DNA of 64,000 nt from Vibrio sp. (GTDB lineage: Bacteria; Pseudomonadota; Gammaproteobacteria; Enterobacterales; Vibrionaceae): contig JAOICL010000007.1 in assembly GCA_028131545.1 (NCBI GenBank), positions 1-64,000 on the forward strand, written 5' to 3'. Positions 36,031 to 44,481 of the stretch are shown piece after piece; position 1 is the first letter of the stretch, and every line of letters starts with the position of its first letter. Both the position numbers and the translations under genes were made by a program. The notes beneath the pieces are model-generated. The model ran no database searches. It saw only the letters and a list, made by a program, of their open reading frames with translations, and was not told where the DNA came from.

Positions 36031-36213
36031 ATGTTTAATATATTAAAATTAGTTGTTTTAGTCTGTGGTGCTATCGCAATTTATGGATACGCTACCGATC
36101 AAGATATCAATGATCTGATGGGTACATTCTTTGGACGAGTTACTCCCGTTGTTGAAGAGCTGTTTGCAGGTCTTGTTGATATGGCTAAAAATATGTTCAA
36201 TAAAGCAACATAA
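36031..36213 (+). CDS. Small membrane protein, 60 residues
   Basis: The N-terminus is one hydrophobic helix (about residues 4-21), followed by an amphipathic, mildly acidic segment ending NMFNKAT. AGG occurs ahead of the ATG and TATACT lies about 40 bp upstream as a possible -10 box. No family recognised. It is probably a genuine small gene because composition and signals fit. Confidence 0.55.
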   Translation: MFNILKLVVLVCGAIAIYGYATDQDINDLMGTFFGRVTPVVEELFAGLVDMAKNMFNKAT

Positions 36214-36364
36214 CCTTTTATTTTACAGGTCAAATTAATAAATTGGACGCAGGTCACACTGATATTTACATAATGTGAGTTTGCTCACTGTACTTATTTT
36301 ACGTTTCGAATTAAATTAACTGTATTGAAGCATTCGATTAAAAACTCATTATAAGGACATTACT

Positions 36365-36667
36365 ATGCTTTCTATGGATATGAAAAAACACGCTCATTTA
36401 GCCTCTCGTAAAAATGCACGCCAATTCTTAGATGCTAACCAAGACGCATTACGTGGACAAGAACGTTTTACCGCTAAGGGTTTTATTGAATTAGTCGAAG
36501 CAGAATTATGTCGTAAATATGAGCTTTCTTCAGTATCAATTAATGACACAATGAAAAATTACCTACAAACTATCCCTGTTCAACTTGGTGTAAAAACATT
36601 ACATTTAGAGCAATGGTTTGAAGCCTACTACGAATCAACAGGTAGTTCGAAAATTCAATTAAACTAA
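36365..36667 (+). CDS. Small cytoplasmic protein of unknown function, 100 residues
   Basis: A soluble, mostly helical protein starting with a basic stretch (about residues 6-20) and without membrane segments or a recognised motif. AAGGA is well placed before the ATG. It lies 23 bp ahead of the lactonase gene on the same strand and could be co-transcribed with it. Confidence 0.65.
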   Translation: MLSMDMKKHAHLASRKNARQFLDANQDALRGQERFTAKGFIELVEAELCRKYELSSVSINDTMKNYLQTIPVQLGVKTLHLEQWFEAYYESTGSSKIQLN

Positions 36668-36690
36668 GCATAAATAACAATAGGACTTGT

Positions 36691-37797
36691 ATGCTAGAGA
36701 ATAAACAATCAAATAAAAACCTAGCATATATAGGTACCTACACACCAAAAAGTCATGGTGTATATTGCTTCGATGTATCTGAGCAAGGTGAATTAACCAA
36801 CAAGCGACTTGCTGCCGCTCTGGAAAACCCTGCTCAGCTTACTCATAAAAATGGTCAGTTTCTTTATGTTGCTCTTGAGATTTCTCAATATCAAGGTAAA
36901 GAAACAGGCTGTATCCTTTCTTTTGAAATCAAATCTGATGGAAGCCTCGCCAAAATCAATGAAATTGATTCCTTTGGTTCCGGCCCCGCCTACATCACAT
37001 TAAGTCAATGTCAAAATTATTTGTTAGTTGCAAACTATGCTGGCGGTAGTACCAGTGTATTTGAATTAGCGAGTGATGGTCGTATTTTGTCCCCTACTTT
37101 CTTGGAATCTCATCTTGGGAATGCCATCTCTTGTATTCCAAAATTAGCTCCTGAAGGTGGTTTTGTTGAATGCGGTCATGATGCTTCACATGCACATATG
37201 ATCTCATCTTCACCCGACAACAACTTCTTAATCGGCACCGATCTAGGGCTAGATAGAATAAATCTTTGGTCGTTTGATTCAGTATCTGGTCAAGCGGCAC
37301 CACATAATCCTTCACATATTGAATGTGATAAAGGATCTGGCCCCCGGCATTTTGTTTTTCACCCAACAATAGCCTGTATTTACTTACTTTCTGAACAAGC
37401 ATCTACGTTAACGACTTACGAATATAATTCAGATTTTAAGTTAAGTAAAAAGCATGAGATAAGTAGCCTACCAGAAGGCTATAAAGGAACGAGCTTTGCT
37501 TCTGATATTAAAATTTCACAGGACGGGAAATTTCTTTATGCATTGAATCGCCTGCACAATTCCATTGCGATTTTTAACATTGATGAACAAGGGAAAGCGA
37601 CATTGATGAAGGTCGAGTGGTGCCGAGGAGATTTTCCTAGAGGGTTTACGTTGTCATTATGCGGAAAGTTTTGTTATGTTACATGTCAAAATAGTGACAA
37701 CGTCACTATTTTTGAGCGTTGCGATACATCTGGATTGCTGAATTTTACAGAAAAATATATTCCAGTTGGAAGTCCTTCTCAGCTCATTGTCCTGTAA
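36691..37797 (+). CDS. pgl: Seven-bladed lactonase, 6-phosphogluconolactonase type
   Basis: A 368-residue beta-propeller of the YbhE/Pgl lactonase family, which hydrolyses 6-phosphogluconolactone in the pentose phosphate pathway. The opening YIGTYTPKSHGVYCFDVSEQG, the ANYAGGSTSVFEL block and the GSGPRHFVFHP block are characteristic; the last includes catalytic-site residues of the family. Length is slightly above the usual 330-350. No signal peptide. A role on another lactone cannot be excluded, because the family is broad. Confidence 0.82.
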   Translation: MLENKQSNKNLAYIGTYTPKSHGVYCFDVSEQGELTNKRLAAALENPAQLTHKNGQFLYVALEISQYQGKETGCILSFEIKSDGSLAKINEIDSFGSGPAYITLSQCQNYLLVANYAGGSTSVFELASDGRILSPTFLESHLGNAISCIPKLAPEGGFVECGHDASHAHMISSSPDNNFLIGTDLGLDRINLWSFDSVSGQAAPHNPSHIECDKGSGPRHFVFHPTIACIYLLSEQASTLTTYEYNSDFKLSKKHEISSLPEGYKGTSFASDIKISQDGKFLYALNRLHNSIAIFNIDEQGKATLMKVEWCRGDFPRGFTLSLCGKFCYVTCQNSDNVTIFERCDTSGLLNFTEKYIPVGSPSQLIVL

Positions 37798-37864
37798 ACA
37801 GTCTTAAAGTTCGATTGGTCACAAATTAAACGGTACATAATCGATTTCTAAACTAAAGTGATAA

Positions 37865-37898
37865 TAAGAAGGCTTAGTCATAATACTAAGCCTTCTTA
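37865..37898. terminator. Bidirectional terminator between convergent genes
   Basis: A perfect 14-bp stem (37865-37878 with 37885-37898) and a 6-nt loop between the lactonase and the YgjV-like gene. Confidence 0.8.
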
Positions 37899-37901
37899 AT
37901 C

Positions 37902-38405
37902 TTAAGCAGTTTGAGGTTTACTGGATCGATTGAGTCGATAAATAGTCAGTAGTAACATTGTGCTATTGAATGCATCATTTATCATACCGCCATACGAACC
38001 AACCACAGCGGCATTAACAAACCATAACATCGTACCTGTTAGGAATGCAGCTCGCATACGGATGCCTTTACACAGGAATAACGCATAGCAGTTGATTGCT
38101 GAAGCAAACCAAGGAATGAGGTCTTCTGTACCAGTGTAAAAATACGCACTGATAATGGTTTGCCCTATCAAGAATGACCAAAACATGGTTTTTGTTTTGT
38201 ACTTGATCGATACCAGAGCACGAATGGAGTTAATAAAAAGGTTAGCACCGGCAACGACAGCCCCTAGTAGGGTGTAATGAATAGCAAACAAAAAGCAAGA
38301 TCCGAAGATTAACATTCTCATTTTATTATCGTTAACAGTTGATGTACCCATTAAGTTAACGGCTAAAGCGACAAAACCGATCGCTTGAATGTAAGTTTCA
38401 TTCAT
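37902..38405 (-). CDS. YgjV-family inner-membrane protein
   Basis: A 167-residue protein with about five hydrophobic helices, resembling the E. coli YgjV family of inner-membrane proteins (imp-YgjV). The opening MNETYIQAIGFVALAVNLMGTSTVNDNKMR and the LLGAVVAGANLFINSIRALVSIKYKT block are family-like. Function is not known for the family. It is transcribed alone and convergent with the lactonase. Confidence 0.78.
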   Translation of the reverse strand: MNETYIQAIGFVALAVNLMGTSTVNDNKMRMLIFGSCFLFAIHYTLLGAVVAGANLFINSIRALVSIKYKTKTMFWSFLIGQTIISAYFYTGTEDLIPWFASAINCYALFLCKGIRMRAAFLTGTMLWFVNAAVVGSYGGMINDAFNSTMLLLTIYRLNRSSKPQTA

Positions 38406-38706
38406 TATTTATTCCACTCTAATAGACTTAGGTCACAATTTTACAGAATATGGAATTTTTTTCAATGTTTAAAGGTTGTTTTCGTTTGATTTTGTTCGTT
38501 TATGGTTACTTCGAGAAGTATTTGTGTAATTTTACTACGGAAAGTGGAAGGGGTTTAGAGCTTGGCTGACATCAAATTATCAGGAATTAATAAAGTTTTA
38601 TAATTTTTTCAGTAAGATTTATATATTTCACTGTTATTTTTATATTCAAATTGGGATAATACAAATAGATAACGACACCATCATCACATATGGATATCAT
38701 TCGAAA
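38406..38706. other. AT-rich intergenic region
   Basis: 301 bp between divergent genes, very AT-rich. I see no gene or clear structure; promoters of both flanking genes are expected here. Confidence 0.4.
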
Positions 38707-39102
38707 ATGAGACGTTTTAAGACATTCATAACATTAATCATGACTACTCTTCTGTTAGCAGGATGCTCAAACAGAATTGCTGAGTATTCAGTGGTTTCTA
38801 CACGTAATATCGACATGAAAAATGAGAACTATCTCGAAGGACAACGTGTTGTTGCTTCAGATAGTAGCCCGGTATTACTGTACCCTGTTGGATTACCCAG
38901 TATCCAAGAAGCAACCAATAGAGCCATTGATAGCGATCAATGTGCCGTGGGTTTAACCAATGTAACAATAGATAAAGAGCAATTCTTTTTTGTCTTTGGT
39001 TATAATGCCTATCATGTAGAAGGCAACCTACTCATTGATACTAGAGCTGAAGGTTGCGAATTTTGGCCAAAAAGTTCGCATTCGGTATCAGTGAAGAAAT
39101 AA
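38707..39102 (+). CDS. Small lipoprotein of unknown function
   Basis: A 131-residue lipoprotein. The signal peptide has the lipobox LLLAGC, then SNRI, with acylated Cys near residue 20. The mature domain has two further cysteines (near residues 79 and 119) and a segment SIQEATNRAIDSDQCAVGLTNVTI that is reminiscent of small vibrio lipoproteins of the TRL/YlpA kind. Substrate or partner unknown. A long inverted repeat separates it from the nitroreductase gene. Confidence 0.75.
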   Translation: MRRFKTFITLIMTTLLLAGCSNRIAEYSVVSTRNIDMKNENYLEGQRVVASDSSPVLLYPVGLPSIQEATNRAIDSDQCAVGLTNVTIDKEQFFFVFGYNAYHVEGNLLIDTRAEGCEFWPKSSHSVSVKK

Positions 39103-39125
39103 GCCCCTTTATTGATACTCCAGTG

Positions 39126-39165
39126 ATCTACGATTAGTATGTAGTAAGGAATACTAATCGTAGAT
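39126..39165 (+). promoter_or_regulatory. 15-bp perfect inverted repeat just ahead of the nitroreductase start
   Basis: Arms at 39126-39140 and 39151-39165 pair perfectly around a 10-nt loop. The 3' arm ends 6 bp before the ATG at 39172, so the hairpin in RNA would mask the ribosome-binding area. There is no T-run, so it is more likely an operator or a translational control element than a terminator. Confidence 0.6.
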
Positions 39166-39171
39166 GGTAAT

Positions 39172-39894
39172 ATGAACCCCACTATTAAAACTCTCTTATC
39201 TCATCGTTCTATTCGTAAGTTCACATCTGAAACGATTCCAAATGACTGGCTTGATGCGATTATTCAATCGGGAATACAAGCATCTTCTTCCAGTTTTATG
39301 CAAGTCACGTCTATTATTCGTGTCAACGACCCAGAAAAACGGGTCCAATTAGCGACATTGGCAGGCAATCAAAAATACGTACAAGAAGCTGCTGAATTTT
39401 TAGTCTTCTGTATTGATTACGATAGGCATAAATCTATAAACGCAAATGTAGACACTGAAAATGCTGAACTCACCCTGATTGGAGCCGTTGATGCTGGGAT
39501 TATGGCTCAAAACTGTATGATTGCAGCAGAGTCATTAGGTCTAGGCGGTGTATATATAGGTGGTATTAGAAATAATGCTCAATCAGTTCATGATTTACTT
39601 TCAATACCTAAAAACTGTTCCGTATTATTTGGACTCTGCCTTGGGTTTCCCTCTCAGGATCCTTCAATTAAACCTCGTCTCAAACAAAAAGTTATAGTGC
39701 ACCAAGATCAGTATCAACCGATGTCTCAACAAGATATCGATGATTATGACCATGAATTAAAACAATACTATCAACAACGTTCAACGAATAAGAAAGTAAG
39801 CAATTGGTCTACAGACATACCTAATAAACTGACCAAAGAATCAAGACCTCATATGATGGAATATCTACATAACAACAACCTTAATAAAAAGTAA
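39172..39894 (+). CDS. nfsA: NfsA-type oxygen-insensitive nitroreductase
   Basis: A 240-residue FMN-dependent NADPH nitroreductase of the NfsA/Frp family, acting on nitroaromatics, quinones or flavins. The HRSIRKF motif near residues 12-18 binds FMN, the ASSSSFMQ segment follows near 36, and the GLGGVYIGGIRNN region and GLCLGFP motif match the group. The basic C-terminal region (KPRLKQKVIVHQDQY and NWSTDIPNKLT) is typical of NfsA. It heads a likely operon with a deacetylase and a carboxypeptidase. Confidence 0.87.
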   Translation: MNPTIKTLLSHRSIRKFTSETIPNDWLDAIIQSGIQASSSSFMQVTSIIRVNDPEKRVQLATLAGNQKYVQEAAEFLVFCIDYDRHKSINANVDTENAELTLIGAVDAGIMAQNCMIAAESLGLGGVYIGGIRNNAQSVHDLLSIPKNCSVLFGLCLGFPSQDPSIKPRLKQKVIVHQDQYQPMSQQDIDDYDHELKQYYQQRSTNKKVSNWSTDIPNKLTKESRPHMMEYLHNNNLNKK

Positions 39895-39974
39895 TTGAGG
39901 TATGATGAGCAACTTTTGAAGCACCTTCTATCCTTATTTAATAATACTGTCGAATTCACAGTAAGGGTATTGAA

Positions 39975-41189
39975 TTGAAAAATAAAGAAAAGTTCATTTA
40001 TGCTGGTATCGCATTACTTGGCTTTAGTCTACTGCATGCTGAAGAACCTGAAGAGAAATACACCTATTCAAGTGATCAAGGCGTTCTATTCCACCACCAA
40101 GGTAAAGAGATCTATTTATCTAAAGACACGGTGATAATTCATTCCGATAATTCAACAAGAATGGCGACATTAACGCCATACCGTAACGGTGTTCTCACTT
40201 ATATTTTTGATGATGGTTATCGCTCTCACTATGACACCGTTGCTCCTCTCTTTGAAAAACACGATGCTAGAGCCGGGTTTGCTATCTTTTCTAAGGTACT
40301 AGGTAGTACAAAGTTCTTATCGAAAGATGAATTACGAGATCTAGAAAAGCGCGGGCATGAATTACTGAATCATTCACTGACACATAAAGACATACGAGAT
40401 GGTTCGGCTAGCCAATCCGAAGCATCAGAAGATATTTTAGGGGGTAAGCAAGCATTAGAAGATATTGGGTTATCCGTTTCGACGTTTATCGCCCCATTTT
40501 CTAAAACGCCCGATCAATATCTGCAATTGGTCAAAGATAACCATTCCAATGCGTATACCAGTTATTCGCCTAATATGGAAAAGAATGGCCAATTCACCCC
40601 TGAATTGATTCACTGGAGAAAACATCAAGACCTTTTTAAGCTTCAACGCTTTCCAGTCGAGAAACATGATGCAAAAACTGCAATTCAGGTTCTCGAATCT
40701 GCGGCAAAACATAACGCCATTGTGAGTTTTTATGACCACGATATCGACAAGTCGAAAACCTCTTCAAAGGATTTATCCGACATACTATCTAAAGCAAATG
40801 AACTGAATATGGTGATAACGACACCGACACGTGCTGCTAATTTATACAAATCTAAGCAATCCAGCACCTGTGACTTTCATTCTATAGAAAAGCAAGATAG
40901 TATCACGATAACTTGTGGCGTTACGCATAATCAACAGATTGAAGACACGTTAACTCAAGGTTCTTTGTTACCGTTAGAGGATTTTAATTCTGACTACATA
41001 ATAATCAAAAATAACCGATTAAGAGTACAAGTTAAAGAATGCATGGGCGAGAAACCCTATTCCGCTCTTTATACTGGAGTTTTGTTTTCAAAAATTAATG
41101 ACCAATGCAGTGTCTATTTAGCTCAACATTCATCTGGGCTCGTATCGACCATAGTTACCGATAACCGTATTTTCGTATCACAACATTAG
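39975..41189 (+). CDS. Polysaccharide deacetylase family protein (exported)
   Basis: A 404-residue protein with a TTG start at 39975, AAGGG about 7 bp before it. The N-terminus is signal-like (YAGIALLGFSLLHA, then EEPEE). A NodB-type domain covers about 70-280: the metal-binding pair DD in FDDGYRSHYDT, and the NHSLTH motif holding the two metal-binding histidines. The C-terminal about 100 residues, with paired cysteines, are unfamiliar and may bind substrate or the wall. It likely removes acetyl groups from a cell-surface or chitin-type polysaccharide. It ends 10 bp before the carboxypeptidase gene. Confidence 0.8.
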   Translation: MKNKEKFIYAGIALLGFSLLHAEEPEEKYTYSSDQGVLFHHQGKEIYLSKDTVIIHSDNSTRMATLTPYRNGVLTYIFDDGYRSHYDTVAPLFEKHDARAGFAIFSKVLGSTKFLSKDELRDLEKRGHELLNHSLTHKDIRDGSASQSEASEDILGGKQALEDIGLSVSTFIAPFSKTPDQYLQLVKDNHSNAYTSYSPNMEKNGQFTPELIHWRKHQDLFKLQRFPVEKHDAKTAIQVLESAAKHNAIVSFYDHDIDKSKTSSKDLSDILSKANELNMVITTPTRAANLYKSKQSSTCDFHSIEKQDSITITCGVTHNQQIEDTLTQGSLLPLEDFNSDYIIIKNNRLRVQVKECMGEKPYSALYTGVLFSKINDQCSVYLAQHSSGLVSTIVTDNRIFVSQH

Positions 41190-41199
41190 AGAGTCTTAT

Positions 41200-42324
41200 A
41201 TGAAGATTTTTAGTAATTTTGAAAGTGGCAGTATTAATGTGATTAATGCTGATTCGCCTCAAAATATTCAATTGTCGATTCCTGCCGATCATAATACTGA
41301 TATAGCACAGTGGTTCCACTTCCGTTTAGAAACAGAAGCTCAACAAGAACATACTTTAACGATTACGGGCCTAGTGACTTCGGCTTATCCTGATGGTTGG
41401 AAAGACTATGATGTGGTTGCCTCTTATGATCGCGAAGAATGGTTTCGAATTCCAGCTAGCTTCGATGGTGACAATCTGACATTTAAGATTTCCCCTGAAC
41501 AAGGCTCTATTTATTTTTCTTACTTTGCACCTTACTCTTACGATCGCCATACCGATTTATTACACAGCGCTCAAACGCACTATGCGTGTACACTGCATAC
41601 TCTAGGCCATACTCTTGATAATAATGACATGAGCATGCTTCAAATTGGTGAGTATGAAGAAGGTAAAAAACGCGTTTGGGTTATTGGCCGCCAACACCCT
41701 GGTGAAACGATGGCTGAATGGTTTATCGAAGGTATGCTTCAACGCTTATTAGATCCAGAAGATACTGTCGGCCGTACTCTTTTAGATAAAGCCGTCTTTT
41801 ATGTCGTACCAAATATGAACCCAGATGGTTCTATCCGCGGTCATTTACGACACAATGCCATTGGTGCGAATTTAAACCGTGAATGGCAAAGCCCAACATT
41901 AGAAAGAAGCCCTGAAGTCTACTATGTCAGAGAGAAAATGTTAGAGACTGGCATGGACATGTTTTTAGATATTCATGGTGATGAAGCTATCCCTTATAAC
42001 TTTGTTGCCGGTAGCGAAGGTATTCCAAGCTATAACGACAAAATTAAAGATCAAGAAGAAAGCTTTAAGAATGCTCTGTTAACGATCACGCCAGAGTTCC
42101 AAGATGAGTTTGGCTACCCTAAAGATGCGCCAGGTAAAGCGAATTTAACTGTTGGTTCTAATTGGGTTGGTGAGCAATTCAAGTGTATTGCTTACACGGT
42201 TGAAATGCCATTTAAAGATCATATCTCTCATGCAGATGAGTTATATGGCTGGTCACCTGATCGTAGTGCTTCATTTGGGCATGATACATTGGCTGCAGTA
42301 CTGGCTGTACTGCCAAAGCTATAA
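41200..42324 (+). CDS. M14-family metallocarboxypeptidase (cytosolic CCP-like)
   Basis: A 374-residue zinc carboxypeptidase. The N-terminal domain (about 1-120) is the beta-sandwich that precedes the catalytic part in cytosolic carboxypeptidase-like M14 proteins. The zinc ligands H166 and E169 lie in RQHPGETMAEW, NPDG and LNREWQ follow, and the third ligand His is in FLDIHGDE. The catalytic Glu is in the YTVEMPFK stretch near residue 336. No signal peptide. It likely trims C-terminal residues of peptides or murein peptides. The last 120 bp of this gene are duplicated at 47101-47220. Confidence 0.87.
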   Translation: MKIFSNFESGSINVINADSPQNIQLSIPADHNTDIAQWFHFRLETEAQQEHTLTITGLVTSAYPDGWKDYDVVASYDREEWFRIPASFDGDNLTFKISPEQGSIYFSYFAPYSYDRHTDLLHSAQTHYACTLHTLGHTLDNNDMSMLQIGEYEEGKKRVWVIGRQHPGETMAEWFIEGMLQRLLDPEDTVGRTLLDKAVFYVVPNMNPDGSIRGHLRHNAIGANLNREWQSPTLERSPEVYYVREKMLETGMDMFLDIHGDEAIPYNFVAGSEGIPSYNDKIKDQEESFKNALLTITPEFQDEFGYPKDAPGKANLTVGSNWVGEQFKCIAYTVEMPFKDHISHADELYGWSPDRSASFGHDTLAAVLAVLPKL

Positions 42325-42343
42325 GTTTACATAACAGATTAAT

Positions 42344-42375
42344 AAAAAAGGGAGAACATGAGTTCTCCCTTTTTT
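42344..42375. terminator. Terminator after the M14 carboxypeptidase gene
   Basis: A 14-bp perfect stem (42344-42357 with 42362-42375), an ATGA loop and T-rich tail. The same terminator recurs at 47241-47270 in the right copy of the duplication. Confidence 0.88.
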
Positions 42376-42427
42376 AATCTACTAACTTGGCTTTAAAGTT
42401 TAAAGTTTAAACCAAGAAACCTATCGG

Positions 42428-42553
42428 CTACTGTAAGAACGATTTATCAATTTTAGGCGAATATAGCGCATACGCCGACTGCCCTGCACTGACTAAGACT
42501 CGACTTCCAGGTACTAAAATAATAATACCCTGTAAGATATAAATAGACCCTGT
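42428..42553 (-). pseudogene. 3' fragment of a ThrE-like exporter gene
   Basis: The minus strand here matches the last part of the intact gene at 47325-48500, starting from its stop codon. About 87 bp are missing inside, and nothing of the gene remains beyond 42553. It is the truncated duplicate left at the left island junction. Confidence 0.8.
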
Positions 42554-42764
42554 GTTTCCATATATTCCACTTCATATATGCATTATATTCATTCTCAGCC
42601 AAAAAAAGCACTATGTAAAGTTAGCAAGTCCGGAAGAAATCGAACTCACATCATCAGATTTGGAATCCGGTATTCTGCCGTTGAACTACTGATCTATGGC
42701 ACTCAATTAAAGACTCGGGCTTTCAATCGAGACATTAGAACTGTCTTACTCTATATAATTGAGT
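42554..42764. other. Left end of the island with a tRNA remnant
   Basis: This stretch follows the duplication and precedes the IS903-type element. Only the tRNA-like remnant at 42625-42696 is recognisable. Confidence 0.5.
42625..42696 (-). pseudogene. tRNA remnant (tRNA-Trp-like, anticodon CCA)
   Basis: On the minus strand TAGTTCAACGG (D arm), a CCGGA-TTCCAAA-TCTGA anticodon arm with CCA, and GAGTTCGATT (T loop) follow each other at tRNA spacing. The acceptor stem and T stem do not pair, so it cannot fold as a working tRNA. A tRNA-Gly origin is less consistent with the stem register. It may be a relic of an integration site or of a captured tRNA. Confidence 0.55.
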
Positions 42765-42818
42765 GGCGTTGTTGATCAAATCAGGAAAAGGATACAGTTA
42801 TCCTATATCGACTGCCTA

Positions 42819-43898
42819 CTAACTTCTTATAGGCATACCTAGCCCTAGAACTTTATTCATGGCTTTGACATTCGCTAATGCCTCACCAACTTGAGCGTTA
42901 TAACATCTCAAAGTTAGCGTTCCACTGGTTAACCCTTTATATCTCGACATGGCTGTTTCTGAGAGTGCTCTATCGTGATAGCCAGAGTCCGTTTTCCATT
43001 TGTGTAACTCATCCTTTTTGAGCGCATCAACCGCTTCATTACGAGGGTGTCCCTTTTCCCGTAACTGTTCAGCCGCAAGGTATTGACAATTCACCTCAAA
43101 CACGAGTGGGTAATTTTACAGTGATAAATCCTGTTATTCTTGTCATTTGATAATGAAATTCAGATTATTTAACTAGGCTGCATAAATCGTGAGATAAAGC
43201 AATACCGGCTGGCTGAACAGTTACCTTTTCCCAATAGCCTGCATTTTTTCTAGACGGAATGAGAGGTTTGATTCCTTTAACCCTTAATGTTTTATGGCAT
43301 TTTCTGGTGTCGTAAGCACCATCACCAGAAACTGCATGGATCTTTCTTCGAAGTGAATTGAGCAACGTAGGAAGTACTTCGCTATCACCGACATTGACTA
43401 GGCTTACTTCAGCACTAATGACTTCATGAGTATCCACATCTACGGCAAGGTGCAATTTACGCCAAGTTCTCCGTTTTTCAGCCCCATGCTTTTTTACTTT
43501 CCATTCACCTTCTCCAAGACTTTAAGCCCAGTGGAATCAATCGCAATATGACGAATGGGACCTCTCGATTTATTCCGATACTTAACCTGAACCGTTTTTG
43601 AGCGCTTGCTTATTGATGTGTAATCAGGTGACTTTAAAGGCACATCCATTAGATCAAATATCGAGTCAATAAAGCCTTGAAGAGCACGTAATGGCAGTGA
43701 AAAAATACCTTTTATCATCAAAGCCGTTTCAATCGCGGTATCAGAATATTGGAAGCCTCGACCACGTTTACCATGGTGAACTTTGCATTGCCATGCTTAT
43801 ATTGCTGAATCATCTATCCAAAATGTCACAGAGCCCCGTTTACAAAGCGCTTTATTGTACTCGCTCCAGTTAGTTATCTTCTTTTTTGATTTGCCCAT
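42819..43898 (-). pseudogene. Broken IS903-type transposase
   Basis: A DDE transposase gene starting with ATG at 43898. D residues lie in AIDSTGLKV and SGDGAYDT, and the YHDRALSETAM motif carries the final Glu. It is broken three ways: a TAA at 43797-43799, a single-base frameshift near 43519, and a 164-bp MITE at 43061-43224. Removing the MITE and one target copy restores the frame exactly (AGYWEKGHPRNEAVDALKK). The final stop is at 42819-42821. Confidence 0.92.
43061..43224. mobile_element. 164-bp IS66-type MITE nested in the transposase
   Basis: Both ends begin GTAACTGTTCAGCC, giving a perfect 14-bp terminal inverted repeat that continues imperfectly (GGTATTG). The flanks carry an 8-bp duplication CTTTTCCC at 43053-43060 and 43225-43232. 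Ends starting GTAA and 8-bp target duplications are the rule for IS66-family elements. There is no coding capacity, so it must have been moved by a full IS66-type transposase elsewhere. Confidence 0.88.
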
Positions 43899-43976
43899 GT
43901 CATCACCATTGTATCGAGTACATGAGATCTGATCACAAGGTTTGGAAAAAGTTCAACTGATTTAGTCAACAACACC

Positions 43977-44481
43977 TAATTGAGTAAATGAAAACTCAAC
44001 TTCCAGTGAAACGGAGGCAACCCTAAAAACACCAAGATTGCTAATAGGACATTTAAGTTCAGCTAAATTAGTTATAGACAAGTGCCATAACACTAAAGCG
44101 GCCAAAAAAATCGCGATGGAACTATAGACTATTAAACAAAATCCATATGTACAACCATCAATGCTTAATCAATATCATTGTTATTAGCGATTACTTTTCA
44201 ATTCCCTAAGAATTCTATCTCTTTTAAACTAGGTCGAGTTAAGCTGTCCTAGCTCTAAAATATTCAGTATTTTCACCTAAAATTAACACAAGTATAGGGG
44301 CTATATACTATGTTTAATATATAAACAGCGCCTTGGACATTGTTAGGTTAATCACAGCATGAATGATCATTTCCTGTATATTTATAATGACCTATAAGTC
44401 AATTTCGTGTAAAGTTTATGCCCATTATATAATGTTTGTAACATTCAAAACTACCGAAAACTATCGAGTTAGGAGGGCGTA
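43977..44481. other. AT-rich non-coding stretch inside the island
   Basis: 505 bp between the insertion sequence and the ImmA/IrrE-type gene. No gene is seen. A TATAAT-like box near 44430 could be the promoter of the following gene. Confidence 0.4.

Larger units (their letters stand above)
42205..42553. repeat. Left copy of the direct duplication flanking the island
   Basis: The segment covers the last 120 bp of the M14 gene, its terminator and the 3' end of a ThrE-like gene. It matches 47101-47537 closely, apart from an internal deletion of about 87 bp after 42472. Its right end is the boundary of the inserted island. Confidence 0.85.
42765..43976 (-). mobile_element. IS5-family, IS903-group insertion sequence (inactive)
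   Basis: The ends GGCGTTGTTGATCAAATCAG (42765-) and the complement of CTGATTTAGTCAACAACACC (-43976) form terminal inverted repeats like those of IS903. They are flanked by a perfect 9-bp target duplication TAATTGAGT at 42756-42764 and 43977-43985, the size typical of the IS903 group. Total 1212 bp, about 1040 bp without the nested MITE and its duplication, the normal size. The transposase is broken. Confidence 0.92.

Noticed and set aside
42625..42696. Intact tRNA gene
   Set aside because: Acceptor and T stems do not pair, so only a remnant is claimed.
44325..44350. GTTAGGT preceded by GCGCCTTGGACATT, resembling an integron attC end
   Set aside because: No matching complementary arm at the right distance, no array of similar sites and no integrase.
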